Position numbers and translations under genes: made by a program | Notes under the pieces: generated by a model | Databases searched by the model: none | Told to the model about the DNA's origin: nothing | The model's input: only the letters and a program-made list of their open reading frames with translations | Origin: an uncultured Ignavibacteria bacterium | GTDB lineage: Bacteria > Bacteroidota > Ignavibacteria > Ignavibacteriales > Melioribacteraceae | Direction of reading: 5' to 3' | NCBI GenBank assembly: GCA_937930275.1 | Contig: CALGLM010000209.1 | Span: forward strand, 1 to 5,814 | DNA length: 5,814 bases | Shown: positions 1-5,814 of the stretch, piece after piece | How the letters are laid out: each line of letters begins with the position of its first letter | Position numbering within the stretch: position 1 is the stretch's first letter

Positions 1-47
1 GTTTTAAATTTAACCAATTCCTTTTGGGATAGGCGTAAGTTTATTAT

Positions 48-86
48 AAAAAAAAACCCTCGCTCGTTAAAATTAGAGAGAGGGTT
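48..86 (-). terminator. Intrinsic terminator of the T9SS protein gene
   Basis: Read on the minus strand, AACCCTC (complement of 80-86) pairs with GAGGGTT (complement of 55-61). The stem continues as CTC/GAG past one mismatch (62 against 79), giving about 11 rungs around a 10-nt loop. It is followed directly by nine T residues (complement of 48-56). This is the classic rho-independent layout. It lies 66 nt past the stop codon of the secreted-protein gene, in the right orientation to end that transcript. Nothing else is recognisable in 1-47. Confidence 0.88.
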
Positions 87-104
87 AACTTTGCAATTAT
101 TATA

Positions 105-116
105 TCCTAATTAGGA
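105..116. repeat. 12-bp perfect palindrome TCCTAATTAGGA in the 3' untranslated region
   Basis: TCCTAATTAGGA is its own reverse complement. It lies between the stop codon of the T9SS protein gene (153) and that gene's terminator. It has no loop, so it is a poor RNA hairpin, and in AT-rich DNA a palindrome of this size can arise by chance. No function is assigned. Confidence 0.3.
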
Positions 117-152
117 CATTTAAACAACTTCTAATATCAATATTTTGTACAA

Positions 153-1484
153 TTATTTCATTAAAGTCATTGTTTTTGCCGTCATCATACTTTTACCTGA
201 AGCGGTTACAATGTTTAATTGATAAATATAATTGCCGCTTGCCATATTGGTGGCATTAAAGTTAATTTTGTGTGTTCCGGCAACAAAATCTCCGTTAACT
301 GCCGTAGTTACTTCTTTACCCAACATATCATAAACCTTTACAACAACATTTGAATTTTCCGGAAGTGAAAATTGAAGTGTTGTGCTTGGGTTAAACGGAT
401 TTGGATAGTTTTGTGCTAAACTAAATGAAGCCGGTCCGTAAACTTCAACTGCTACCGCATCAGTATATTCAAAACCACCGTCAAAATCTAATTGTTTTAA
501 TCTGTAGTAATATGTACCAACTGCAGTAATTTCATCAAAATAGCTATATGATTGTTTTTCTGTAGTTGTTCCGTTTCCTTTTACAAAACCGATTGTGTTA
601 AAGTTAGTATTATCTGAACTTCTTTGAATTTCAAATCCGCGGTTGTTAATTTCTGTAGCTGTTGTCCATGATAAATCTACACCGCTTGTAGTTGATTTAG
701 CTGATAGTGAAGTTAATTCAACCGGTAATACTGTAGCGGAAAGGTTAATTTTACGCATTGTAGGACCCCATTCACTTCCCCACCATGATTTATAGTAAGC
801 ACCAACTGCGCCCCATGCGGGTTCGCTTCCTGTATAACCGTCAGGGTCAAAAATATTCATTAATACTTCAACGTACTGAGTATTAGCTGCAAAACCTAAT
901 TGAGCTAAGTGGAAAACTAATTCCATTGTGTAACCGTTATCTAAAGCAGTAGTATCATTTACTATAGTTGCCGATCCTTTTACTGCAGCTGCTTCAACTG
1001 TTCCGGCTGGTAATTGTGATTCAAAATTAACTTCGGGATTAACACCTGCTAAATTATAATATAATTTAACTTCTTTGTCTTCGCCTGTCGGCAATTTAAT
1101 TTTCATAAATAATCCGTCACCTTCCCAGCTATCGCCAAAACGGCAAACAGATCCGTCTTTACCGTAAATACTCATATATAAATCTAAGCCGTTACGTAAA
1201 AACTTAACATAATAAAATGATCTGTCTGAATAAGTACCCTTTACTAAAGCACCGCCTGTTACAGTAAATTGATGAGCACCCGGTGTCCATTCAAGCGGGC
1301 CGAACATTAAATAATCATAATTTCCGTACCAAGCGGATTCTGATAAATTACCGTCAACAGTAATAGGAACATTTGTAATTAAAGCATCAATTGATGCCGG
1401 GTCTGCCCATGTTTGAGCGTTTAGACCAATGTTTAGTGCAAACAGTATCGTTACGATACTTACTACCTTGTAAGCTATTTTCAT
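153..1484 (-). CDS. Secreted CBM9-like protein with T9SS type A sorting domain
   Basis: This 443-residue protein is exported in two steps, Sec across the inner membrane and then type IX secretion across the outer membrane. Residues 1-23 form a signal peptide (K2, hydrophobic core, likely cleavage after LNA before Q24). Residues about 38-247 begin 'ITVDGNLSESAW' and resemble the CBM9-like/DOMON beta-sandwich often found in carbohydrate-binding proteins. The region is rich in Trp (W51, W66, W120, W224, W234, W235, W239), which could stack on sugars. Residues about 253-347 look like a fibronectin III-type linker starting 'LPVELTSLSAK'. Residues about 353-442 are the T9SS type A sorting domain, with 'NYPNPFNPST' and 'VYDMLGKEV'. 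No catalytic motif is visible, so a binding or surface role is likelier than an enzyme. The start is supported by a Shine-Dalgarno site 8 nt upstream. The gene has its own promoter, a LacI-like operator and a terminator. Secretion route is confident; the ligand is unknown. Confidence 0.9.
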   Translation of the reverse strand: MKIAYKVVSIVTILFALNIGLNAQTWADPASIDALITNVPITVDGNLSESAWYGNYDYLMFGPLEWTPGAHQFTVTGGALVKGTYSDRSFYYVKFLRNGLDLYMSIYGKDGSVCRFGDSWEGDGLFMKIKLPTGEDKEVKLYYNLAGVNPEVNFESQLPAGTVEAAAVKGSATIVNDTTALDNGYTMELVFHLAQLGFAANTQYVEVLMNIFDPDGYTGSEPAWGAVGAYYKSWWGSEWGPTMRKINLSATVLPVELTSLSAKSTTSGVDLSWTTATEINNRGFEIQRSSDNTNFNTIGFVKGNGTTTEKQSYSYFDEITAVGTYYYRLKQLDFDGGFEYTDAVAVEVYGPASFSLAQNYPNPFNPSTTLQFSLPENSNVVVKVYDMLGKEVTTAVNGDFVAGTHKINFNATNMASGNYIYQLNIVTASGKSMMTAKTMTLMK

Positions 1485-1492
1485 TGCTTTTA

Positions 1493-1500
1493 CTCCTTTT
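1493..1500 (-). promoter_or_regulatory. Shine-Dalgarno site of the T9SS protein gene
   Basis: The minus strand reads AAAAGGAG, ending 8 nt before the ATG at 1484. This is a near-consensus ribosome binding site at normal spacing. It fixes the start codon, and the signal peptide that begins there agrees. It is the strongest such site in the window. Confidence 0.8.
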
Positions 1501-1542
1501 GTTGTTGTTTCATTTTATTGTTATGTAATTTTTTCACTTATA

Positions 1543-1560
1543 AATGTAAACGTTTACATT
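1543..1560. promoter_or_regulatory. LacI/GalR-family-like operator palindrome
   Basis: AATGTAAACGTTTACATT is a perfect 18-bp palindrome with a central CG step in AACGTT. Operators of LacI/GalR-family repressors, and the related cre sites, typically have this shape: TGTAAAC followed by its mirror image around a central CpG. It lies immediately downstream of the promoter -10 element, at about +2 to +19 from the predicted start. A bound repressor there would block RNA polymerase. The regulator is not encoded in this window. The palindrome is seen directly; the family assignment is by resemblance. Confidence 0.72.
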
Positions 1561-1568
1561 GTTAGTTT

Positions 1569-1597
1569 AAAATAGGTAAATTTTATTTCTATGTCAA
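1569..1597 (-). promoter_or_regulatory. Sigma70-like promoter of the T9SS protein gene
   Basis: On the minus strand a perfect -35 hexamer TTGACA (1592-1597) is separated by exactly 17 nt from TATTTT (1569-1574), a fair -10 element. Transcription would start near 1562 and give a leader of about 77 nt. The promoter lies downstream of the terminator of the preceding operon and directly next to the palindromic operator. No Bacteroidetes-type TAnnTTTG element was needed to explain it. Spacing and position make it convincing, though in AT-rich DNA the -10 match alone would be weak. Confidence 0.65.
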
Positions 1598-1641
1598 TAG
1601 GGAAAATTTATTTTTATTATTTTTAAGGTATTATTGAAGTG

Positions 1642-1680
1642 AAAAAAGCGTGCCCTTTTAATAAAAAGCACGCCTTTTTT
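1642..1680 (-). terminator. Intrinsic terminator closing the feo operon
   Basis: GCGTGC (1648-1653) and GCACGC (1668-1673) form a six-pair GC-rich stem. A short T/A-rich inner stretch can extend the helix, and it is flanked by A6 (1642-1647) and T6 (1675-1680). On the minus strand the structure ends in a run of T and lies 25 nt past the stop of the FeoB-associated small protein. The flanking A and T runs make it potentially bidirectional, but no plus-strand gene here would use it. It insulates the iron operon from the promoter at 1569-1597. Confidence 0.87.
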
Positions 1681-1704
1681 AATTTTAAGAATTGTTATTA
1701 TAAC

Positions 1705-1875
1705 TTAGCTTCGTTTTTCCAAATTTTGCTGAAGTCCGCAAGATTCTTTTAAATCACATCCCCCGCACGTTCCGCAAATACTTTCATTTTTATCCGGAAA
1801 TACTCTTTTGTATGTTTTATATAACACGTATGTTACTGTTAAAATTAATAATATATATACAATTATATCTTGCAT
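1705..1875 (-). CDS. FeoB-associated Cys-rich membrane protein (56 aa)
   Basis: The 56-residue product starts MQDIIVYILLILTVTY and matches the FeoB-associated Cys-rich membrane protein family, which is typically encoded just after feoB. Residues about 3-19 form one membrane helix. K20, K23 and R24 follow, so by the positive-inside rule the C-terminal tail should be cytoplasmic. The tail carries CGTCGGCDLKESC, with cysteines at 34, 37, 40 and 46 (CX2CX2CX5C), suited to binding iron or another metal. The family may help FeoB receive or hand off Fe(II), perhaps like FeoC, but its biochemistry is poorly known. The gene starts 13 nt after the feoB stop, behind a good ribosome binding site, and is followed by the operon terminator. 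Its length, motif and position agree, so the identification is strong despite its size. Confidence 0.92.
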   Translation of the reverse strand: MQDIIVYILLILTVTYVLYKTYKRVFPDKNESICGTCGGCDLKESCGLQQNLEKRS

Positions 1876-1879
1876 AAAT

Positions 1880-1886
1880 TCCTTTC
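1880..1886 (-). promoter_or_regulatory. Shine-Dalgarno site of the FeoB-associated small gene
   Basis: The minus strand reads GAAAGGA, then ATTT, then the ATG at 1875. The site lies in the 13-nt gap after the feoB stop codon. It supports this small open reading frame as a translated gene and fixes its start. Confidence 0.72.
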
Positions 1887-1888
1887 AA

Positions 1889-4378
1889 TTAAATAAATAA
1901 ACTTCCTATTTGATATGTTAAAAACGAAACTACATATGCAATAAACGTAGTATAAACCATTGTAAAAATCGCCCATTTTATTCCGGCTTCTTTTTTTATT
2001 GCGGCAATTACGGCAACACAAGGAAAATAAATTAAAATAAATAGCATTAAGGTATAAGCTACTAAAGGATTAAATACTTTTTCGCCTATTTTTGGACCGT
2101 ATGTATAAACTTGCTCTTTTAATTTATGTTGTAAACTTCCGCTTTCTTCAATAGCATCGGGTTCTGCTTGATATAATACTCCCATTGAACCTACTACAAT
2201 TTCTTTAGCAGCCAATCCGGTAATTATCGATACGCCTATTTTCCAGTCAAACCCTAACGGACTTAACACGGGCTGAATGAAATGTCCCATTTTACCAATA
2301 TAGCTCTGTTCCTGACGTTCATATTCTTTTTGAGCATTTAATTTTGCAATTTTTTCATTTTTTATTGAATTATCAATTGACATGTCTTTTGCAACAATAT
2401 TAATTAAACTTTCGTAATTTTTTGAAAACTTTACGTCCCTGGGAAAATATCCTAAAGCCCAAATAATTATTGATGCAAGCAATATAACCGTTCCCATTTT
2501 TCTTAGATATTGCTCACCTTTATGCCACATATGATTTATTGTATTTTTCAAAGTCGGTATTCTATACGGCGGCAGCTCCATTACAAATGGTACGTCTTCT
2601 TTTTTAAATAACAACTTATTAAGAACAATAGAAACACCTGCAGCTATTGCAACACCTATTAAGTATATAGATACAAGAACCAAACCTTGATGATTTGGGA
2701 AAAATGCCGAAATTAACAATACATAAACAGGCAGCCTTGCACTGCACGACATAAAAGGAATAATTAGCATCGTTAAAATTCTATCTTTCCTGTTTTCAAG
2801 CGTGCGTGTAGCTAAAATTGAGGGAACGTTACAGCCAAACCCCATAATAATAGGGATAAAAGATTTGCCGTGCAAACCAATTTTGTGCATTAGTTTATCC
2901 ATTATAAAAGAAGCCCTTGCCATATAACCGGTATCTTCCATAAAAGAAATGAAGAAAAATAATATAAGTATATTCGGTAAAAATATTATTACTCCGCCTA
3001 CTCCCCCAATAATACCGTCCACAATTAAGTCACGTAAAGGTCCTTCACTCATGTTTTTTTGTAAAAATATACTTAAAGCAGCAACCAATTTATCAATTAA
3101 ATCCATTGGATAACTACCCAGCGAAAATGTTGCTTGAAACATAACCCACATAAAAAATAGAAAAATCGGAAATCCAAGTAACTTATGTGTCACAAACATA
3201 TCAATTTGTGCAGTTGTTTTTCTGCTTTCTTCTTCTCCGGGTTCAAAAGTTTCTTTTAATGCTCCTGCAATAAATCCGTATTTGGAATCGGTAATTATGC
3301 TGCTGCTTCTTTCTCCAAATTCCGATTCAAGTTCCTTTATTGCCGCATGTGCTTCTTTCTTAATTTTTTCGGAATTTTGGCATTGTTCTATAAGCTTATA
3401 GCTTGTTTTATCGTTTTCAATAAGTTTTATGCTTAAATAACGAGACGAGTATTTTGCACGCAAATCCGTATTAATTTTTATATGAGGCTGAATTTTTGCA
3501 ATTGCCTTTTCAATGTTTGCACCGTAATTAATATGTATATGTCTAACAATCGGATCACGATCTTCATATACGTCAATAATTTTATCAAAAAGCTCTTTTA
3601 TACCCCTTCCCGTTTTTGCCGAAGTAGGGATAATCGGTATTCCCAACATTTTACTTAAAGAATTATAATCGAATTTAGCACCGGATTTCTCAAACTCATC
3701 AATCATATTTAAGGCAATAACTACCTTAATATTCATATCAATTAATTGAGTTGTTAAGTATAAATTCCTTTCAAGGTTTGAAGCATCAATAACGTTAACA
3801 ACTACATCGGGATGTTTCTCTAAAATATGTGTTCTTACATACAACTCTTCAGGAGTATATTCCGTAATACTATAAGTCCCCGGTAAATCAACTATATTAA
3901 ATGTATAACCGTTTTGACTAAACCGTGCTTCTCTTGCATCTACCGTAACCCCGCCGTAGTTTCCTACACGTTCATGTTTGCCGCTTGCAAAGTTGTATAA
4001 AGTGGTTTTACCGCTGTTTGGGTTACCTACCAGAGCAACATTTATAACACTCCCTTTTTGACCTGCAGTAGTTTTTAATGTTTCTTCGTCAATAGTCCCT
4101 TCAAATTTAATATCCTCAAGACTATCAGCCATTGAAGGGGCAATCACTTCAACTAATGCGGCTTCGCTTCTTCGCAAAGTAACGCGATAATTCATAATTT
4201 CATATTCAATGGGATCATGAAGCGGGGCATTTTTAATAACCTTTACACTTTTCCCCTTAACAAAACCCATTTCCGTAATACGTTTTCTAAAAGCACCGTG
4301 TCCTAATACTTTTGTTATTACTCCTACGGCACCGGTGCTTAATTCCGATAATTTATATTGTATTATTTCATTTTCCAT
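1889..4378 (-). CDS. feoB: Fused FeoA-FeoB ferrous iron transporter
   Basis: This protein imports Fe(II) across the inner membrane with a GTPase-gated permease. From the chosen start it has 829 residues. Residues 1-82 are a FeoA (SH3-like) domain with 'RKRITEMGFVKGKSVKV' and 'NAPLHDPIEYEI'. The GTPase domain follows with all motifs: G1 GNPNSGKT (118-125), G2 GVT (143-145), G3 DLPG (164-167), G4 NMID (224-227) and G5 TSAKTG (252-257). The membrane part, from about residue 397, has GYMARASF, GFGCNVP (Cys516), SCSARLP (Cys545) and the late FPCVA motif (Cys787), all typical of FeoB. It is full length with no frameshift. A longer reading to 4450 would start at TTG inside the upstream regulator gene and adds residues unlike FeoA. 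An ATG at 4399 lacks a ribosome site, whereas the ATG at 4378 follows purine-rich GGAAAGAAG. The upstream gene ends 46 nt away, which fits one operon. A charged loop lies at about residues 647-694. Confidence 0.96.
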   Translation of the reverse strand: MENEIIQYKLSELSTGAVGVITKVLGHGAFRKRITEMGFVKGKSVKVIKNAPLHDPIEYEIMNYRVTLRRSEAALVEVIAPSMADSLEDIKFEGTIDEETLKTTAGQKGSVINVALVGNPNSGKTTLYNFASGKHERVGNYGGVTVDAREARFSQNGYTFNIVDLPGTYSITEYTPEELYVRTHILEKHPDVVVNVIDASNLERNLYLTTQLIDMNIKVVIALNMIDEFEKSGAKFDYNSLSKMLGIPIIPTSAKTGRGIKELFDKIIDVYEDRDPIVRHIHINYGANIEKAIAKIQPHIKINTDLRAKYSSRYLSIKLIENDKTSYKLIEQCQNSEKIKKEAHAAIKELESEFGERSSSIITDSKYGFIAGALKETFEPGEEESRKTTAQIDMFVTHKLLGFPIFLFFMWVMFQATFSLGSYPMDLIDKLVAALSIFLQKNMSEGPLRDLIVDGIIGGVGGVIIFLPNILILFFFISFMEDTGYMARASFIMDKLMHKIGLHGKSFIPIIMGFGCNVPSILATRTLENRKDRILTMLIIPFMSCSARLPVYVLLISAFFPNHQGLVLVSIYLIGVAIAAGVSIVLNKLLFKKEDVPFVMELPPYRIPTLKNTINHMWHKGEQYLRKMGTVILLASIIIWALGYFPRDVKFSKNYESLINIVAKDMSIDNSIKNEKIAKLNAQKEYERQEQSYIGKMGHFIQPVLSPLGFDWKIGVSIITGLAAKEIVVGSMGVLYQAEPDAIEESGSLQHKLKEQVYTYGPKIGEKVFNPLVAYTLMLFILIYFPCVAVIAAIKKEAGIKWAIFTMVYTTFIAYVVSFLTYQIGSLFI

Positions 4379-4424
4379 TACTTTAACTTCTTTCCGCATT
4401 ATATTTTTCGGATTAATATAAATA

Positions 4425-5030
4425 TTAACCGTATTTTTCCGGGTCAACAATGTTATTTAAAATTGCAAAAACAGTTAAACCGGCAACCGATTTTATTCCT
4501 GTTTTTTGCGAAATATTTTTTTTATGCGTAACAACTGTATGAATGCTTAAGAACAGTTTTTCCGCAATCTCTTTTGCCGAAAATCCGGCAACTAATAATC
4601 GTAATACTTCTATTTCTCTAACAGATAAATTATCCTGCTTACTTTCTAAAGGTTGGTTAGAAAAGTTAGCTTGCTCAATTGTTTTATTTAAGGTATTAAT
4701 AATTTTTTCTTCAATATCACTAATAAGTATAAAAGAATCAAAAAGTTCCAAATCTTTAACATCATAAACCGAATTAATAAAGGCAATCCATTTAACTTTA
4801 TCGTTATCTTTTTTAAGATTTCGGAACAATTTATTTTGATTACAGACTGATGAAAAGTTTATTATTACAATATCAATATTGTTAATAAGGTAATTTTTAT
4901 CCAATTCGGCAAGTTCAAAGCACCTGGTAAAATGAAAATTTTTGAACTTTTTAGATAAAATCTCAAATAGTCCGTTATATAATACGCAAGAAGATTCGAC
5001 AATTAATACATTATAATTTTTATTGTTCAT
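4425..5030 (-). CDS. LuxR/NarL-type regulator with degenerate receiver domain
   Basis: This is a 201-residue DNA-binding transcription regulator. Residues about 135-181 are a clear LuxR-type helix-turn-helix: 'LSVREIEVLRLLVAGFSAKE' followed by 'HTVVTHKKNI'. Residues about 6-118 have the fold pattern of a response-regulator receiver, but the phosphorylation chemistry is gone. The usual acidic pair after the first strand is E12-S13. The acceptor Asp after the third strand is Asn58 ('IDIVIINFS'). The conserved Lys before the last helix is Ser104 ('ILISD'). It therefore probably does not accept phosphate and may respond to a partner protein, a ligand or its own abundance. Its ATG overlaps the end of the hemerythrin gene by 11 nt, which suggests translational coupling, and no strong ribosome site of its own is seen. 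It precedes feoAB by 46 nt. Likely targets are this operon or a redox regulon; both are inference. Confidence 0.88.
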   Translation of the reverse strand: MNNKNYNVLIVESSCVLYNGLFEILSKKFKNFHFTRCFELAELDKNYLINNIDIVIINFSSVCNQNKLFRNLKKDNDKVKWIAFINSVYDVKDLELFDSFILISDIEEKIINTLNKTIEQANFSNQPLESKQDNLSVREIEVLRLLVAGFSAKEIAEKLFLSIHTVVTHKKNISQKTGIKSVAGLTVFAILNNIVDPEKYG

Positions 5031-5748
5031 TTTTCAGTCTTTTTTCGGCTTCTTCCAACATCGGCACTAATATATTATCTTCAATAAGTTGGTGAACTGA
5101 TAAATTATGCTCCAGTTCGTAAATTCCGAGTAGTAATTCACGCCTAATCTTTAAATCGTTTTTTACCGGTAAGTATTTTAATAATAAATTAGTTAAATCC
5201 ATTAATTTTTCTTCAATATCTTCGTGGTTATCCTTAAACTCGGCAATTGAAAACCCTGTTTCGTCTTTTATATTTGCAGTAATATTATTAAGCTTTGTAA
5301 TTAAACCTATTGCATACGGAAAAACCGTATTATTTTCGTATTCAAAATGCTCAACAACTTCGGCATAATATAAATCAAAAAATTTATTTACCATAATTAT
5401 TTTTGGATGGTCGTTTACTTCAACCATTTTATTTATCAGCTCTTTTAATTTTGGATATTTTTCCGAACTGTAATAAGAATGATTACTTTTTAAGAAGTTT
5501 ATTGTAGTTTCTACACTTTTATAACTATACTTCAGTCTTTCTTTTATGTTATGACCGTTAAAAAGATTCATTACTGTTACAACTATATCAGTTTCCAAAT
5601 TATATTTTGAACAAACTTCTTCCAATAATTTATTATTAAATTCATAACAAATTCCGAAATGCTCAAAAATTATTAACATATTCGGATTATTAAGTATAAT
5701 ATCCGTAACTTTTGTTTTGGGTGATATAAATATTAAATTGTTTTTCAT
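5020..5748 (-). CDS. Hemerythrin-domain di-iron protein with ScdA/RIC-like N-terminus
   Basis: This is a 242-residue, probably cytoplasmic protein without signal peptide or membrane helix. Residues about 10-65 resemble the short ScdA_N (DUF542) domain of RIC/YtfE/ScdA iron-sulfur repair proteins: 'KVTDIILNNP' and 'IFEHFGICYEFNNKLLEEVC'. The usual Cys-Cys pair of that domain is reduced to one Cys (C34, then Tyr). Residues about 80-235 form a hemerythrin-like four-helix bundle. Likely di-iron ligands are H90, H134 and E138 (HFEYENNTVFP), H175, and H219 and E223 (HQLIEDNILVP). The two HxxxE repeats ending in 'N..(V/L)(F/V)P' are characteristic. RIC proteins act in repair of di-iron or Fe-S centres after NO or oxidative damage, and other members sense O2 or NO; which applies here is open. 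It is first in the operon with the regulator and feoAB. The ATG at 5748 has an in-frame stop 18 nt upstream, so no longer start exists, but no Shine-Dalgarno site is visible. Confidence 0.9.
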   Translation of the reverse strand: MKNNLIFISPKTKVTDIILNNPNMLIIFEHFGICYEFNNKLLEEVCSKYNLETDIVVTVMNLFNGHNIKERLKYSYKSVETTINFLKSNHSYYSSEKYPKLKELINKMVEVNDHPKIIMVNKFFDLYYAEVVEHFEYENNTVFPYAIGLITKLNNITANIKDETGFSIAEFKDNHEDIEEKLMDLTNLLLKYLPVKNDLKIRRELLLGIYELEHNLSVHQLIEDNILVPMLEEAEKRLKNEQ

Positions 5749-5775
5749 AAACGTTACAAACTTTTACCATTTTAC

Positions 5776-5813
5776 TTTATAAATATAACTAAATCTCAAG
5801 TTTTTTCGTTCAA
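5776..5813 (-). promoter_or_regulatory. Weak candidate promoter of the hemerythrin-feo operon
   Basis: The 66 nt upstream of the hemerythrin gene are AT-rich. On the minus strand TTGAAC (5808-5813) could be a -35 element, with TAGTTA (5786-5791, 16-nt spacer) or TATATT (5782-5787, 20-nt spacer) as -10. TATAAA at 5776-5781 has no matching -35. None is a strong pair, and no Fur, FNR, NorR or similar palindrome is visible. The true control region may extend past the window edge. Confidence 0.2.
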
Positions 5814-5814
5814 C

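Larger units (their letters stand above)
1642..5748 (-). other. Predicted four-gene operon: hemerythrin, LuxR regulator, feoAB, Cys-rich protein
   Basis: Four genes run in the same direction with an 11-nt overlap, then gaps of 46 and 13 nt, and no terminator between them. A strong hairpin terminator follows the last gene. The set combines a di-iron protein, a regulator and a complete ferrous iron uptake module. Co-transcription is inferred from spacing. An internal promoter in front of feoAB is not excluded, but the 46-nt gap shows none. Confidence 0.75.

Noticed and set aside
105..116. TCCTAATTAGGA palindrome as a regulatory site
   Set aside because: It lies after the stop codon of the T9SS gene with no promoter nearby, and is short and AT-centred, so chance is sufficient.
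1598..1641. Possible small RNA or riboswitch between the operon terminator and the T9SS promoter
   Set aside because: The stretch is plain AT-rich sequence without stems or conserved motifs, and it lies upstream of the promoter rather than in the leader.
4379..4450. N-terminal extension of FeoAB beginning at TTG
   Set aside because: It starts at a rare start codon inside the upstream gene with no ribosome site, and the added residues are not FeoA-like.
4543..4767. Plus-strand open frame of 74 codons
   Set aside because: It lies wholly antisense to the helix-turn-helix and linker part of the LuxR-type regulator, has no ribosome site or family resemblance, and is Ser/Leu-rich as expected for an antisense shadow.
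5749..5814. Fur, FNR or NO-regulator box upstream of the hemerythrin gene
   Set aside because: Both strands were read for inverted repeats such as TTGAT-N4-ATCAA or a Fur-like AT palindrome. None was found, and the region is cut by the window edge.

Overview
The window is low in G+C, and every recognisable gene lies on the minus strand, so transcription runs from high to low coordinates. The organism is most likely a member of the Bacteroidota/Chlorobi group, probably Ignavibacteria or a close relative. The evidence is a secreted protein ending in a type IX secretion (T9SS) type A sorting domain of the 'NYPNPFNPST' kind, preceded by an 'LPVELTSLSAK...' segment common in that group. The taxonomic call is inference from protein style, not a marker gene.

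Block 1 (5748 down to 1642) looks like one operon of four genes. In order of transcription they are: a di-iron hemerythrin-like protein with a ScdA/RIC-like N-terminus (5020-5748); a LuxR/NarL-type regulator whose receiver domain has lost its phosphorylation residues (4425-5030, overlapping the first gene by 11 nt); a fused FeoA-FeoB ferrous iron transporter (1889-4378); and a 56-residue FeoB-associated Cys-rich membrane protein (1705-1875). A strong hairpin terminator at 1642-1680 closes the block. The layout suggests that a di-iron sensor or repair protein for O2, NO or redox stress and a partner transcription factor are coupled to Fe(II) import. That link is inferred from gene order and domains.

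Block 2 (1597 down to 48) is an independent single-gene unit. It has a sigma70-like promoter (1569-1597), a perfect 18-bp palindrome resembling a LacI/GalR-family operator just after the expected transcription start (1543-1560), a good Shine-Dalgarno site, a secreted CBM9-like/fibronectin-like/T9SS protein (153-1484), and a hairpin terminator (48-86). The operator suggests control by a sugar-responsive repressor.

The remaining non-coding DNA is short. Positions 1-47 and 87-152 contain nothing recognisable except a 12-bp palindrome. Positions 5749-5814 should hold the operon promoter, but only weak matches are visible and the window ends there. No tRNA, rRNA, CRISPR array, insertion sequence or integration site was seen.
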